64,000 nt of DNA from Flavobacteriaceae bacterium (GCA_021739635.1 JAIPBH010000005.1:62001-126000); one strand, 5' to 3'. Shown: positions 34,659 to 44,796, counted from the stretch's first letter. Translations and numbers: made by a program. The notes: a model not told the origin generated them from the letters alone.

Positions 34659-35825
34659 CTATAAATTGTTGTTTAAAAATTCAACTATTTTTTTTGAAGC
34701 AAAGCCATCACCATAAGGATTTGAGGCTTCAGCCATTTTTAAATATAATTTATTTGAATCTAATAAATTTGAAACTTCCTTTATTATAATATTTTTATCA
34801 GTTCCTACTAACTTGACTGTGCCTGCTTCTAAACCTTCTGGCCTTTCAGTCGTGTTTCTCATTACTAGAACTGGCTTGCCTATACCAGGAGCTTCCTCTT
34901 GGATACCACCAGAATCCGTGAGTACTAAATAGCTTTTACTCATTAAATATACAAATGGAAGATATTCAAGTGGTTCTATAAAAATAACATTCTCATAATT
35001 ATTATCTCCAAATACTTCTCTAATAGGTTTTCTAACATTAGGATTTAAATGCATTGGGTATAAAAAATCTACAAAAGGATATTTTTCTGCGAGATTTTTT
35101 ATGGCCATGCAAATATTTAAAAAGCCATCACCAAAATTTTCTCTTCTATGACCTGTTATCAAAACCAATCTTCTTTTGAAAGCTATCCAACTTTCTAATT
35201 TTATTTGAGTAACACCTAAGGAAGCTAATTTAGAGAATATATCGGTTTGAATATTTTTGTTATTTTCTATTTGAGTCAAAACTAAATGTAAAGCATCAAT
35301 TACAGTATTGCCTGTTACTAAAATACTTTCATTCTTAATATTCTCATTTAATAAATTATCTTTACTAAGTTCTGTTGGAGCAAAATTAAATGTAGCAAGA
35401 CGTCCTGTAATCTGCCGATTCATTTCTTCTGGCCAAGGAGAATAAATATTATTTGTTCTAAGTCCAGCTTCAATATGTCCTACTGGTATTTGTTGATAAA
35501 ACGCTGCTAGAGCAGAAGCCGTTGATGTAGTTGTATCTCCATGAACTAAAACAATATCCGGTTTAACCTCTTGTAAAACATCTCTCAGACCTATTAAAAC
35601 GCGAGATGTAATATCATATAGATCTTGTCCCTGTTTCATTAAATCAAGATCAAAGTTTGGTGTAATATTAAAAAGTGAAAGTACCTGATCTAACATTTCT
35701 CTATGTTGTGCTGTAACGCAAACTAAAGTGTCAAAAAAATGCGGGAATTTTTCTAATTCTTTGATTAATGGGGCCATTTTAATTGCTTCTGGTCTAGTAC
35801 CAAAAATGAGCAAAACTTTCTTCAT
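34659..35825 (-). CDS. wecB: UDP-N-acetylglucosamine 2-epimerase (non-hydrolysing)
   Basis: WecB interconverts UDP-GlcNAc and UDP-ManNAc, a precursor of surface polysaccharide sugars. The 388-residue protein has the family motifs GTRPEAIKMAPLI at the N-terminus, VHGDTTTSTASALAAF, GHIEAGLRT and TDSGGIQEEAPG. Its length is normal. The start overlaps the GT32 gene's stop by 4 bases. Its presence implies that ManNAc or a ManNAc-derived sugar occurs in the polymer. Confidence 0.96.
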   Translation of the reverse strand: MKKVLLIFGTRPEAIKMAPLIKELEKFPHFFDTLVCVTAQHREMLDQVLSLFNITPNFDLDLMKQGQDLYDITSRVLIGLRDVLQEVKPDIVLVHGDTTTSTASALAAFYQQIPVGHIEAGLRTNNIYSPWPEEMNRQITGRLATFNFAPTELSKDNLLNENIKNESILVTGNTVIDALHLVLTQIENNKNIQTDIFSKLASLGVTQIKLESWIAFKRRLVLITGHRRENFGDGFLNICMAIKNLAEKYPFVDFLYPMHLNPNVRKPIREVFGDNNYENVIFIEPLEYLPFVYLMSKSYLVLTDSGGIQEEAPGIGKPVLVMRNTTERPEGLEAGTVKLVGTDKNIIIKEVSNLLDSNKLYLKMAEASNPYGDGFASKKIVEFLNNNL

Positions 35826-36565
35826 ATAATTTTTTTTATTTTTTTTAGATGGAATGTTCTAATTAAAAATTCAACATTTTTAACACCAATAATTCTCATT
35901 AGTTTTCTTTTGAATTCTGTTATTCTTTTTTTCTTTAGAGGCATCCAAGAACCTGAAAAATGATGAATACAATACGTATTATCTGTAGCTTCAATTTTAC
36001 CCGAAACTTGGGACTTAGGACAGAAATAATCCTTAGGGAATAAATGCACTTCATTTGAAATTACCTGATACTGATTATTAGGTATAAAACCTAATGTTTT
36101 TGTCATTTCACCAATTGTATAAGTGTTAGTTATATCATGAAAGCTTCCATCATTCTTAATAAATGGTAAATTTTCATAGTATGACAATAAAAATCGAACC
36201 CAAGAACCCCCTTTTACACTTGCCATTAAACCTGTAGGTATATTTGTTTTATCTTCGAATCCTGAAAACGCAGGAAATTGAAGAAAATAATCCATATTTT
36301 TAATAACCTCAACATCTGTATCCATATAAACTCCTCCATGGTGATACAAAGCATATAATCTTACATAATCAGTAACAAATGCAAATTTTTTAGATTCATA
36401 GGCTTGCTTAGTAAATAGATTACTATCTACATCAAATGTTTCTTCATTCCATAAAAAAAGTTCATAGTCGGGTAGGTGTGTTTTCCATGATTCTATACAT
36501 ATCTCAGCCAATTTCGGCATTTTTCCTTTTCCAAACCAACAATAGTGTATTACTTTTGGTATCAT
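35822..36565 (-). CDS. Capsular polysaccharide glycosyltransferase (GT32-like)
   Basis: The 247-residue protein has the family opening IPKVIHYCWFGKGKMP and the DXD metal-binding motif in YHHGGVYMDTDVEV. It also has VTDYVRLYALYHHGG just before it. Such enzymes transfer hexoses to repeat units. There is no membrane segment. Its 3' end overlaps wecB by 4 bases, and 12 bases separate it from the nitroreductase gene, so it is part of the same operon. Confidence 0.9.
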   Translation of the reverse strand: MIPKVIHYCWFGKGKMPKLAEICIESWKTHLPDYELFLWNEETFDVDSNLFTKQAYESKKFAFVTDYVRLYALYHHGGVYMDTDVEVIKNMDYFLQFPAFSGFEDKTNIPTGLMASVKGGSWVRFLLSYYENLPFIKNDGSFHDITNTYTIGEMTKTLGFIPNNQYQVISNEVHLFPKDYFCPKSQVSGKIEATDNTYCIHHFSGSWMPLKKKRITEFKRKLMRIIGVKNVEFLIRTFHLKKIKKII

Positions 36566-36577
36566 TTTTTTAAATAT

Positions 36578-37573
36578 TTAATGTATCCTAATTATTTCTG
36601 TTAATGCCTTTTTCTTTGAAATAGCAACTTTATAATTACTTTTTAAATTACCAACACCAACCATCATTATTATTTTTTCGTTATTTGGAATTTCACCAAT
36701 TTTCTTTACTTTTTTTTCTGAAGTAAAAGGAAAACAAGTATTAAGACAACAGGATCCAATTCCTTTACTGTGCAAAGAAAGCACTAAATTCATTGAAAAT
36801 AAGCCACCATCAATATATAATTGGTTACTCTCTAAAGTCGTAAATGCTTTAGTGTCTGTAGTAATTATAATTAATTTATTAATACTATCAGTAAAACCAT
36901 TATTTCCTCCTTGAATTTTTAACATTGGTAAAATTTGGTCTTTTTCCTTATAAACATGTGCTCTCCATGATTGTCTATTACATACTGATGGAGCATGTTT
37001 GGCAATGTCAACTGCATTTTTAATAATTTCTAAATCAACATCAGTATGGTCATAATCTCTTATAGAAAATCTGCTTTTTACAAAATTCTCAAAATTTATA
37101 TTTGTAATATTTTTTAAATCTTCCTTATTAATTAATTTAGTACCACCTTCTTTAATCTGGTTTTGATTTGAACCTGTAAATTTTGATATAGATTCAAAAT
37201 ATTCACTTTCAATTTTTACGTTATTTAATTTATTAAATTCTAGATATTCAGATAAACAGTTTTTTATTGATTGTACTAATTGATCCTCACCATATTTTTC
37301 TTTATATTCAATGCTTTTTTTAAGCAAAAGATTTATTTTTTCTTTACCAAATCCTAATCTTGGATTAGGAAGTGCCAAACCTTTTTCCACTATATGATAT
37401 TGTTTAGTCAAATATGCGATTTCACTTTCTTTACTTTTAGTATAACTCTTTTTAAAAGAATACTTATAAAACAATTTAAGATCATACATTTTATTGGCGA
37501 AATCTCCTATGGGGCTTTGCCAAAAAATTAAAGCATGGATTTTTGATTTGATTTTATCTATTATATTACTCAC
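36578..37573 (-). CDS. Nitroreductase-family flavoprotein
   Basis: The 331-residue protein has a family-specific N-terminal region of about 165 residues. A nitroreductase FMN-binding domain follows, starting SRFSIRDYDHTDVD, with HAPSVCNRQSWRAHV (FMN/substrate contact) and SKGIGSCCLNTCFP near the end. It would catalyse an FMN-dependent redox reaction with NAD(P)H. It sits between a pyruvyl-transferase-like gene and a GT32 gene inside the polysaccharide operon, so its substrate may be a sugar intermediate. The reaction is not known. Confidence 0.88.
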   Translation of the reverse strand: MSNIIDKIKSKIHALIFWQSPIGDFANKMYDLKLFYKYSFKKSYTKSKESEIAYLTKQYHIVEKGLALPNPRLGFGKEKINLLLKKSIEYKEKYGEDQLVQSIKNCLSEYLEFNKLNNVKIESEYFESISKFTGSNQNQIKEGGTKLINKEDLKNITNINFENFVKSRFSIRDYDHTDVDLEIIKNAVDIAKHAPSVCNRQSWRAHVYKEKDQILPMLKIQGGNNGFTDSINKLIIITTDTKAFTTLESNQLYIDGGLFSMNLVLSLHSKGIGSCCLNTCFPFTSEKKVKKIGEIPNNEKIIMMVGVGNLKSNYKVAISKKKALTEIIRIH

Positions 37574-37586
37574 CTTTTCTTTATTT

Positions 37587-38690
37587 TTAATTTATTAAAG
37601 CATTTTCTAAATAATTCCTTGAATGATTAATTAGAGCCGATAAAGGACTATTCATCTTATCATAATTAATTATATAGTTGAAATTATTGACTTGATTTTT
37701 ATTTTCTATGAGTACTTCTGATATTTCAAGTAAATTAACAATATCTTTCATTCTTGTATTAATTTTCTCAAATCGATTAAACACTGTAAATTGTTTTTTA
37801 AATATAATAGAAAAAGCTACTGCATGAAACGAGTTTGAAACAACAAAGTCAGCATTCTTAATTAATGAAAGAAATACATCTGGACCACAAAGGTCATAGT
37901 ATTTGTCTGCATATTTAATATTCTTATTTACTGTAACAATTTTATAATTTGATTTCTTTTTTAATTTTTCAATGAATGTTAAAATCATTGGGTCACTATC
38001 ACAATCGTAAACAAAAATATAATCGTTTTCAAGTTTTTTTACGCTAATTGTATCCCAATATTTTGATTCTAGGAGAAATACTGGGTCTAAAACTTGAATT
38101 GCTCTATTTATTCCTAAATCTTCAAGAATTTTAATCCCAGAAGATTCTCTAACAGAAATGTAATTAAGTCTAGATACTTTTTGCCTAACGAACTCTTTTA
38201 AACTATCATCTATTTTATCTATTGCAAAACTTGCGGCATAGGAAATTTTTAATTTGTCATTTGGAACAAAATCCAAATAAAAAGCAGGGTCTTTACCATT
38301 TTCAAAAAAAGAATTCCATATTTGGTCACTACCACATATGTAACTATCTGCCATAGGTAGGTTATTCTTTAAATCTGAATTTGTTTTGTAAATTATATTT
38401 GTACTTTTAATATATTTTTTTGAAAATTCATCAAAAGCTCTTTTTCTTTTTAGGAGTTTATATCGTGAAGGAAATTTTAATATTAAATATATCACTTTAA
38501 AAAGTAAATTTTTCTTATATCTAGGATTTGAAATTCTCCAAAAATTAAAATGATTATTTAAATAGTTAGGTTGATAATTTATAGTTTCAGTTTTGTGACC
38601 TTTATTATCTAAAAATTTTAATAAAGCATGTTCTTGTAAACTGGCACCGTGATTATAGACTTCGTGGCACGTTATTGTTTTTATTTCCAT
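37587..38690 (-). CDS. Polysaccharide pyruvyl transferase family protein
   Basis: The 367-residue GT-B-like protein has the opening TCHEVYNHGASLQEHALLKFL. It also has YICGSDQIWNSFF, the nucleotide/PEP-binding type ISYAASFAID block and the FVVSNSFHAVAFSIIF motif near the C-terminus. Family members transfer pyruvate as a ketal onto sugars or act as related transferases. It lies 13 bases before the nitroreductase gene. The exact acceptor is not readable. Confidence 0.9.
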   Translation of the reverse strand: MEIKTITCHEVYNHGASLQEHALLKFLDNKGHKTETINYQPNYLNNHFNFWRISNPRYKKNLLFKVIYLILKFPSRYKLLKRKRAFDEFSKKYIKSTNIIYKTNSDLKNNLPMADSYICGSDQIWNSFFENGKDPAFYLDFVPNDKLKISYAASFAIDKIDDSLKEFVRQKVSRLNYISVRESSGIKILEDLGINRAIQVLDPVFLLESKYWDTISVKKLENDYIFVYDCDSDPMILTFIEKLKKKSNYKIVTVNKNIKYADKYYDLCGPDVFLSLIKNADFVVSNSFHAVAFSIIFKKQFTVFNRFEKINTRMKDIVNLLEISEVLIENKNQVNNFNYIINYDKMNSPLSALINHSRNYLENALIN

Positions 38691-38692
38691 TA

Positions 38693-39829
38693 TTATCGCT
38701 TTAATTCTTCAAATAGTGTTTGCCACTTAGGCATAATATTTTCTGGGAGATAGTTTTTTGCTTTTTCCCTAGCTTGTAAACCCATTGATTTTCTTAGGTC
38801 CTCATTTTTCATTAAAGTTTTTAGTCTTTTTATAAAAGTAATTTCATCATTAAGGTCAACTAAATATCCATCTTTTTCATTTGTGATTATATCAGATGGA
38901 CCTGTAGGACAATCATATGAAACACAAGGTAATCCCGCTGACATTGCTTCAATCAAAACCATTGGTAAGCCTTCAGCTTCTGAAGTCATTATAAAAATAG
39001 ATGATTCGTTTAATTTTTTTGGTATTTCATTAGATCTGCCATGAAGAATGACAACATCTTGTAAGTTTTCTTTTTCAATTAGTTTTTTATATTCTTTGAA
39101 TTTTATACCATCACCATAAATATTTAATGTCCAATTGGGAAAAATTGTCTTAATATGCTTCCAAAGTAAAATCTGCTTATGAAATCCTTTTCTATCATCA
39201 TTCATACTACCAATACTTATAACTTTTTTCTCAGTTAACGAAGAAAAGTTTTCGGGATAAAATTCCAACATGTTTTCAATAACGACTGTATTACTACCAT
39301 AATCTTCACTAATTTGATCTCCTTTAGTAAGCAAAACTAGTTTGTCATACTTTTTGAATTGCTTGTAAAGGATAGCATATAAAATCTTATACCTAATTTT
39401 TGCAGTAAAAGGTGTCATAATATTTGCTCTAAGACGAACTGCTCCTTTAGAAAAATGAAATTCTCTAATTTTAGGGATTGTTGGGTTTATATATGGGATA
39501 ACAAAATCATGATAACCACGTTCAACGGCAACAATAATATCAGGTTTAATATTTTTGAGTTTATTGTGATATAATTTTCTTATTTTGAATACATTTTTTA
39601 AGTAAGAAACTCCAGGTATAATTTTACCTTTTTGTAGAGATGAAGTATTCATATCATGAATATGAATTTTTGACGAAAATTCATAACATAAAGGAGCTCC
39701 TTTCTGGTCAATAATTAAAATATGTATTTCAAACCCCAATTTATCAACCATATAATTTACCTTGCTAGCCAGAACTCTTTCTGTTCCACCAGGTTTAGCA
39801 AGAGATCCTATACAATAAGCAATTTTCAT
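38693..39829 (-). CDS. Glycosyltransferase family 4
   Basis: The 378-residue GT-B enzyme starts at MKIAYCIGSLAKPGGTERVLASK; ATG 39829 was chosen because it matches the paralogue at 33524-34651. The longer frame to 39850 would overlap the upstream gene by 8 bases. Donor-binding blocks are ISIGSMNDDRKGFHKQI and TSEAEGLPMVLIEAMSAG. It would extend the repeat unit on the cytoplasmic face. Its stop is 2 bases from the next gene. Confidence 0.92.
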   Translation of the reverse strand: MKIAYCIGSLAKPGGTERVLASKVNYMVDKLGFEIHILIIDQKGAPLCYEFSSKIHIHDMNTSSLQKGKIIPGVSYLKNVFKIRKLYHNKLKNIKPDIIVAVERGYHDFVIPYINPTIPKIREFHFSKGAVRLRANIMTPFTAKIRYKILYAILYKQFKKYDKLVLLTKGDQISEDYGSNTVVIENMLEFYPENFSSLTEKKVISIGSMNDDRKGFHKQILLWKHIKTIFPNWTLNIYGDGIKFKEYKKLIEKENLQDVVILHGRSNEIPKKLNESSIFIMTSEAEGLPMVLIEAMSAGLPCVSYDCPTGPSDIITNEKDGYLVDLNDEITFIKRLKTLMKNEDLRKSMGLQAREKAKNYLPENIMPKWQTLFEELKR

Positions 39830-39842
39830 ATTTTTAGTATTA

Positions 39843-40484
39843 TTAATCAATCTTATATTTATTTATAAAATTGTCAGTTTCACTGTAAAAATCTTTAATT
39901 CTTTTTTTAATAATTTCTTTATTCCAATTCCACCAAGCAATTTTATTCAGTTTTTCTATATCGCTATTGCTGTGTTTTAATTTAATTATTTTCGCAGGGC
40001 TTCCAACTACAATTGCATAATCTGGGACATCCTTAGTTACCACAGAATTAGCACCAATTGTAACTCCATTCCCAATGGTTACACCGGGCATTATGAAAGC
40101 TCCCATGCCAATCCACACATCATTGCCTATGGTTATTCCTTCTTTTTGTTTTATTTGTTTTAAAACGTCATCTTTTAAACGACCATCAGGTAACTCGATA
40201 TCATCTTTAAATAAATTATTAATTAAAGTGAAATTAGTTATTTGAGATCCATTGTGATATCCTTCATCAACAATAAATCTAACATTATTCGCTATGCTGC
40301 AAAACTTACCAATGTTAAGTTCTGCGGTAGTCCATCTCCAAACTAATGCTCCATTATCATAGGTATTGCTTCCTATATTTGAATATTTGTCATTTTTCAA
40401 AAAAACAAAATCATGAATTTTTAGTGTTTGTTGATAATCAATACCTAAAATTCTCCAAAGAATATGTCTTAAATGAGCAACCAT
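39843..40484 (-). CDS. CatB/Vat-type hexapeptide acetyltransferase
   Basis: The 213-residue protein has a left-handed parallel beta-helix domain made of hexapeptide repeats. Its conserved [19 protein letters not shown] is followed by [21 protein letters not shown]. This is an acetyl-CoA-dependent O-acetyltransferase of the type that modifies polysaccharide sugars. It overlaps the wzx stop by 1 base (TAATG) and ends 13 bases before the GT4 start. It is likely to acetylate the repeat unit. Confidence 0.92.
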   Translation of the reverse strand: MVAHLRHILWRILGIDYQQTLKIHDFVFLKNDKYSNIGSNTYDNGALVWRWTTAELNIGKFCSIANNVRFIVDEGYHNGSQITNFTLINNLFKDDIELPDGRLKDDVLKQIKQKEGITIGNDVWIGMGAFIMPGVTIGNGVTIGANSVVTKDVPDYAIVVGSPAKIIKLKHSNSDIEKLNKIAWWNWNKEIIKKRIKDFYSETDNFINKYKID

Positions 40485-41998
40485 TACATATATTTTTTAA
40501 AAATCTTTTTTATAAATGAATTATTAATTAATTCCTTTTCATATTTATTTATGGCAAAATAATAAAAGACTATTGCAAAAACAATACTATATAAAATCGC
40601 TTTGATTATAAAATTAAACCAGTTTTCACCAGGAATTATATTAATAACGAATCCTATGATAATAACAAAAAATAGCGAAATAATAGTTTTGTTAAATAGT
40701 TCTTTAAAAAAGCGTAGTATATTTAATTTTATAACTTTGTAATAATAATAATTCATGATATTTTGAGCAATGACCCATCCAACAACTGTACCAGTAATCA
40801 TCCCCAATGGGCCATATTTCTTGGCTAAAAAGTAGCCTAAAATTGTTCCAAATAATAAAAAAATCAAGAAAATAATAGCTTTAAAAGACATTTTTTTTCT
40901 AGCTTCTAGAATTGCATTAGCAAATCCTTGCACTAATGGAATTGTATATGCAAACATGATCATTAATGCTATGATATAAGCATCGTAATATTTAACACCT
41001 ACCCAAAGAAAGACAAATTGTTTGCCATAAAGGAAAAAAGCACCTAAAATATAAATTAAGACTATAAAGGATATACGGCCTATTTTTATCATCATGCTTG
41101 TCAATTCCTCTGAATTAACATTTGCTACAGTCATTTGCATTGCTCTTGGTAAAAAAACATTTGTAATTGCAGACGAAAAAGCCCCATAATACCCGCCTAG
41201 CATAATGCCTACGGCATAGATAGCAACAACAGTGGTGTCAGCAATTATCCCCATTACCATTTGTCCTGTTCTCCATTGGAATTGAGCTACAATAATAAAA
41301 ACGAATATCCATATGGAATATGAGAAAATTTCCTTTACTAATACCTTTTCGAAATGATGTAATTTAAATTTAACTTTAAGGTTTTTAAACACATAAAGCA
41401 TGTCAATTGCTATAAAAATAATATTAACAATGGTATCCATAATTACAACGGACAATGCTTTGCCACCATAAAATAAAACTGCAACTAGCATTATAGATCG
41501 GCTGGTATACTGAACAATTTTTATTGATTTTGGATAAACAAAATGTTCATATCCTAAACATATTCCGTTAAAAATACCACCAGGTAAACCTATGGCTAAA
41601 CTAAATATCATGAATATAAACATTATTTTAGCCTTTCCAATTTCTTCTAGGTTTAAAGATGATTTAAATATGGTTTCTAAATTGAAATAACAAATAACTC
41701 CAATAATCACAACTAAAAATGATATAAAAAAATAAATTAACATGGTAGTTGCTAAAAAGTTTTCTTCTCCTTCTTTATCTTTTTCAGCCCTGTATTTGGC
41801 GACAAACCTTATAATTGTATGTCCTAAACCAAAATCTAAAACAGATATATATCCAATCAACGCCCCTATGAGTGTGTAAAGTCCAAATTCATTACTTCCC
41901 ATTTTCCTAATCATGTATGGGGTTAGTAATAAGCCAACTGCATTGGTTAAAAAAATGGTAATGTAATTTAATAAGGCTCCTTTTTTAATCTGGCTCAC
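40484..41998 (-). CDS. wzx: Polysaccharide flippase (Wzx/MATE-like)
   Basis: The 504-residue membrane protein has about 12-14 hydrophobic helices and starts with [24 protein letters not shown] cut by basic residues. It has [18 protein letters not shown] and [20 protein letters not shown] typical of polysaccharide flippases. It moves undecaprenyl-linked repeat units from the cytoplasm to the periplasm for the Wzy-type polymerase. It starts 31 bases after the dehydrogenase gene and is translationally linked to the acetyltransferase. Confidence 0.93.
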   Translation of the reverse strand: MSQIKKGALLNYITIFLTNAVGLLLTPYMIRKMGSNEFGLYTLIGALIGYISVLDFGLGHTIIRFVAKYRAEKDKEGEENFLATTMLIYFFISFLVVIIGVICYFNLETIFKSSLNLEEIGKAKIMFIFMIFSLAIGLPGGIFNGICLGYEHFVYPKSIKIVQYTSRSIMLVAVLFYGGKALSVVIMDTIVNIIFIAIDMLYVFKNLKVKFKLHHFEKVLVKEIFSYSIWIFVFIIVAQFQWRTGQMVMGIIADTTVVAIYAVGIMLGGYYGAFSSAITNVFLPRAMQMTVANVNSEELTSMMIKIGRISFIVLIYILGAFFLYGKQFVFLWVGVKYYDAYIIALMIMFAYTIPLVQGFANAILEARKKMSFKAIIFLIFLLFGTILGYFLAKKYGPLGMITGTVVGWVIAQNIMNYYYYKVIKLNILRFFKELFNKTIISLFFVIIIGFVINIIPGENWFNFIIKAILYSIVFAIVFYYFAINKYEKELINNSFIKKIFKKYM

Positions 41999-42029
41999 AG
42001 CTTATAGATTTGGTTTAAATATAACAGTC

Positions 42030-43322
42030 TTAGAGTCTTCCATCAATGTGTTCTTTTAAAACTCCTTTGACATCATAAATGATGCCTTTGGGGTTTAAAA
42101 GTGCTTTTAGGTTTAACTTTAAAAATTCTTTGTGTGCTACCGTTAACACAATGGCGTCGTACCCTTCGACAAGCTCAGGGTGACGGAGTTGTTGAGTGGT
42201 GGTTAAGCCATACTCATGCATAACTTCTTCGGGGTTTGCCCAAGGGTCAAAAATAGTTGTATTGGTTCCAAAACTTTGAAGTTGACGAATGACATCTACC
42301 GCTTTTGTATTGCGTACATCTGGGCAGTTTTCTTTAAAGGTAATCCCTAACACTAGAATGTTACCGCCCTTAATTTTAATATCTTTTTGCAACATAATCT
42401 TAATAACTTCCATAGCTACATATTGCCCCATACCGTCATTTACCCGGCGACCAGCCAAAATAATCTCTGGATGATAGCCTACTTCTTGGGCTTTTTGAGC
42501 TAAATAATAGGGATCCACCCCAATACAATGCCCACCTACTAAGCCGGGTTTAAAGGGTAAAAAGTTCCATTTAGTCCCTGCGGCTTCTAACACGGCATGG
42601 GTGTCAATATCCATTAAATTAAAGATTTTTGCCAACTCATTCACAAAGGCTATATTAATATCGCGTTGTGAATTTTCAATGACTTTTGCTGCTTCTGCGA
42701 CTTTAATAGTAGGAGCCAGGTGTGTGCCTGCTGTAATAACAGTAGCGTATAGATCATTTACTTTTTTACCAACCTGAGGCGTAGAACCCGCCGTTACTTT
42801 TAATATTTTATCAACGGTATGTAACTTATCACCTGGATTAATGCGCTCTGGTGAATAGCCTGCATAAAAATCTTTATTAAAGACTAAGCCACTAATTTTT
42901 TCAAGTACTGGTACGCATTCATCTTCTGTAACCCCTGGATAGACTGTGGATTCATAAATAACAATATCTCCCTTTTTTAATACGTTCCCAACGGTTTCAC
43001 TTGATTTATACAATGGTGTTAAGTCTGGGCGGTTATTTTTATCAATAGGTGTAGGGACTGTGATGATATAATAGTTACAATCTTTAATATCGTTTAAAAT
43101 TGAGGAGCAATACAAACCTGTTTCTGAATTGTTTGATGTTTTTAAAACGGCTTTTAGAATATCTTCCTCAACTTCAAGTGTTAGGTCGTGTCCTGATTGT
43201 AACTCTTTAATTCTTTTTTGATTGATATCAAAACCCACGACGTTATACTTGGTTGCAAATAATCTTGCTAGAGGTAAGCCTACGTAGCCTAAACCAATGA
43301 TACCTATTTTGATGTGATCCAT
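42030..43322 (-). CDS. UDP-N-acetyl-hexosamine dehydrogenase (TviB/WbpA-type) carrying a REP-like insertion
   Basis: The 430-residue enzyme would oxidise a UDP-HexNAc to the uronic acid. It has the dinucleotide site GLGYVGLPLARLFATKYNVV, a catalytic cysteine in LVGGHCIGVDPYYL and the C-terminal domain with GITFKENCPDVRNTKAVDV. With the C4-epimerase at 43663 it would form UDP-GalNAcA, as TviB/TviC do. Residues 380-387 (RHPELVEG) are encoded by a REP-like sequence (CCCTTCGACAAGCTCAGGG on the plus strand) inserted where homologues have fewer residues. The reading frame is kept. The loop is peripheral, so activity may survive. Confidence 0.93.
   Translation of the reverse strand: MDHIKIGIIGLGYVGLPLARLFATKYNVVGFDINQKRIKELQSGHDLTLEVEEDILKAVLKTSNNSETGLYCSSILNDIKDCNYYIITVPTPIDKNNRPDLTPLYKSSETVGNVLKKGDIVIYESTVYPGVTEDECVPVLEKISGLVFNKDFYAGYSPERINPGDKLHTVDKILKVTAGSTPQVGKKVNDLYATVITAGTHLAPTIKVAEAAKVIENSQRDINIAFVNELAKIFNLMDIDTHAVLEAAGTKWNFLPFKPGLVGGHCIGVDPYYLAQKAQEVGYHPEIILAGRRVNDGMGQYVAMEVIKIMLQKDIKIKGGNILVLGITFKENCPDVRNTKAVDVIRQLQSFGTNTTIFDPWANPEEVMHEYGLTTTQQLRHPELVEGYDAIVLTVAHKEFLKLNLKALLNPKGIIYDVKGVLKEHIDGRL
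42162..42184. repeat. REP-like element inside the UDP-sugar dehydrogenase gene
   Basis: CCCTTCGACAAGCTCAGGG (42162-42180) followed by TGAC is a widespread dispersed bacterial repeat whose outer bases form an imperfect hairpin. In minus-strand reading it encodes the typical H-P-E-L-V-E-G. It breaks an otherwise regular coding sequence without changing the frame. A split, diverged copy lies at 43454-43526. Confidence 0.8.
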
Positions 43323-43662
43323 GTTTATTATTGACTATTTATTATTGACTATTGTTTATTCGTTTAATTGTTGAGTTGAAATTGATTATTTATTATTAAC
43401 TCATAACTCACAACTCATAACTCATAACTCTTAATTGTTTATTACTTTCAAAGCCCTTCGTTAGCTACGCTAGATACTTTCACTAAAAACAGTGTTTTCT
43501 GTTTCAAGTAATGCTCAGGGTGACAGTTTATGTTGTTTAATCGTTGATTTGTTTATTTGTTGATTCGTTTAATTGATTATGAACTATTCACTATTTATTA
43601 TTGTAATTATTCATTGTTAATTATCAATTGTTAATTGTTAATTGTCAATTGTCAATCGTTCA
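43323..43662. repeat. Repeat-rich spacer between dehydrogenase and epimerase genes
   Basis: The 340 bases hold no credible gene. They contain runs of short imperfect direct repeats: TTATTGACTATT (43327 onward) and AACTCATAACTCACAACTC around 43397-43434. A split REP-like copy lies at 43454-43526, and alternating TTGTTAATTGTCAATTG-type repeats at about 43615-43650. The two flanking genes are in the same direction and probably still co-transcribed. Confidence 0.7.
43454..43526. repeat. Split REP-like copy with 50-base insert
   Basis: CCCTTCG at 43454-43460 and GCTCAGGGTGACA at 43513-43525 match the two ends of the element at 42162. About 52 bases separate them, including the short inverted repeat AAAACAGTGTTTT. 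Either the copy was interrupted or it is a longer REP variant. Confidence 0.6.
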
Positions 43663-44661
43663 TTATTTTAAATGTTTCCAATACCAAGACACAGCTTCTT
43701 TAATACCGTCTGTGAGGTTATATTTTGGATTGTAATTTAACAATTGTTTTGCTTTCTCAACAGACGCAAGTGAATGTGGAATGTCGCCTAGTCTGTTTTC
43801 ACGATGTTTGATTTCTACGTTTAAGATGTCCTTATCGAATTCGCCAAGGTTTTCTTTTAATAAATTAGTGAGCTCTAATAAGGTCGTTCGATCTCCATAG
43901 GCTGTGTTATACACCGTATTAAGGGCTTTCTCATTAGTGGTAGTCATAGCCAAAATATTCATTTGAACCACATTATCAATATAGGTAAAGTCTCTGGAGT
44001 AACTTCCATCACCATTTATGATGGGTGATTCGTGATTGATAAATTGCTGGACAAATTTTGGAATCACAGCGGCATAAGCACCGTTTGGGTCTTGTCGCTT
44101 TCCAAACACATTAAAATATCGTAACCCAATAGTATCCAACTGATAGGTTCTGTAAAAAATATCAGCATAGAGCTCGTTGACATATTTGGTAATGGCATAA
44201 GGCGATAAGGGTTTCCCAATGACATCTTCTACTTTGGGAAGCGCTTCATGATCACCATAGGTAGAAGAACTCGCCGCATATACAAAGCGTTTCACCTTGG
44301 CATCTCTAGCAGCGACCAACATATTTAAAAACCCAGAAATATTGACTTCGTTAGTGGTAAAAGGATCTTGGATGGATCTAGGTACCGAACCTAAAGCGGC
44401 TTCGTGTAAAATATAATCGACCCCTTGGCAAGCATTTTGACAGTCTTGTAGGTTTCTGATATCGCCTTCAATAAGTGTAAATTGTGGGTGATTTAAAAAA
44501 GCGGCGATGTTTTCTCTTTTGCCTGTTGAAAAATTATCTAAGCAAATTACTTGTAACTGATTGTTTAACAAGGTTTCGCATAAATTAGAGCCTATAAAGC
44601 CGGCACCGCCAGTAATCAATACTTTTGAGCCTTGAATTTTTTTTAATTCCTGCAGATACAT
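43663..44661 (-). CDS. UDP-N-acetylglucosamine C4-epimerase type SDR (WbpP/TviC-like)
   Basis: The 332-residue extended SDR has the Rossmann motif TGGAGFIGSNLCETLL, catalytic SSSTYGD and YAITKYVNE (Tyr-x3-Lys), and RYFNVFGKRQDPNGAYAAVIP. This last block is typical of WbpP/TviC enzymes that interconvert UDP-GlcNAc(A) and UDP-GalNAc(A). It is the first gene of the minus-strand polysaccharide operon and pairs functionally with the dehydrogenase after the repeat-rich spacer. The start is the first ATG. Confidence 0.94.
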   Translation of the reverse strand: MYLQELKKIQGSKVLITGGAGFIGSNLCETLLNNQLQVICLDNFSTGKRENIAAFLNHPQFTLIEGDIRNLQDCQNACQGVDYILHEAALGSVPRSIQDPFTTNEVNISGFLNMLVAARDAKVKRFVYAASSSTYGDHEALPKVEDVIGKPLSPYAITKYVNELYADIFYRTYQLDTIGLRYFNVFGKRQDPNGAYAAVIPKFVQQFINHESPIINGDGSYSRDFTYIDNVVQMNILAMTTTNEKALNTVYNTAYGDRTTLLELTNLLKENLGEFDKDILNVEIKHRENRLGDIPHSLASVEKAKQLLNYNPKYNLTDGIKEAVSWYWKHLK

Positions 44662-44796
44662 TTGGACTTGGGTTATTAATAGCTTGACAAAGATGTGAAA
44701 AATATATGTAAGATGTATTATTATTATGTAAAGTCCTTAGTTTTTACGATGAAATTCCTTTCGTTGTGATGAATGGGTGGGTTTTGTCGGTGTCTT

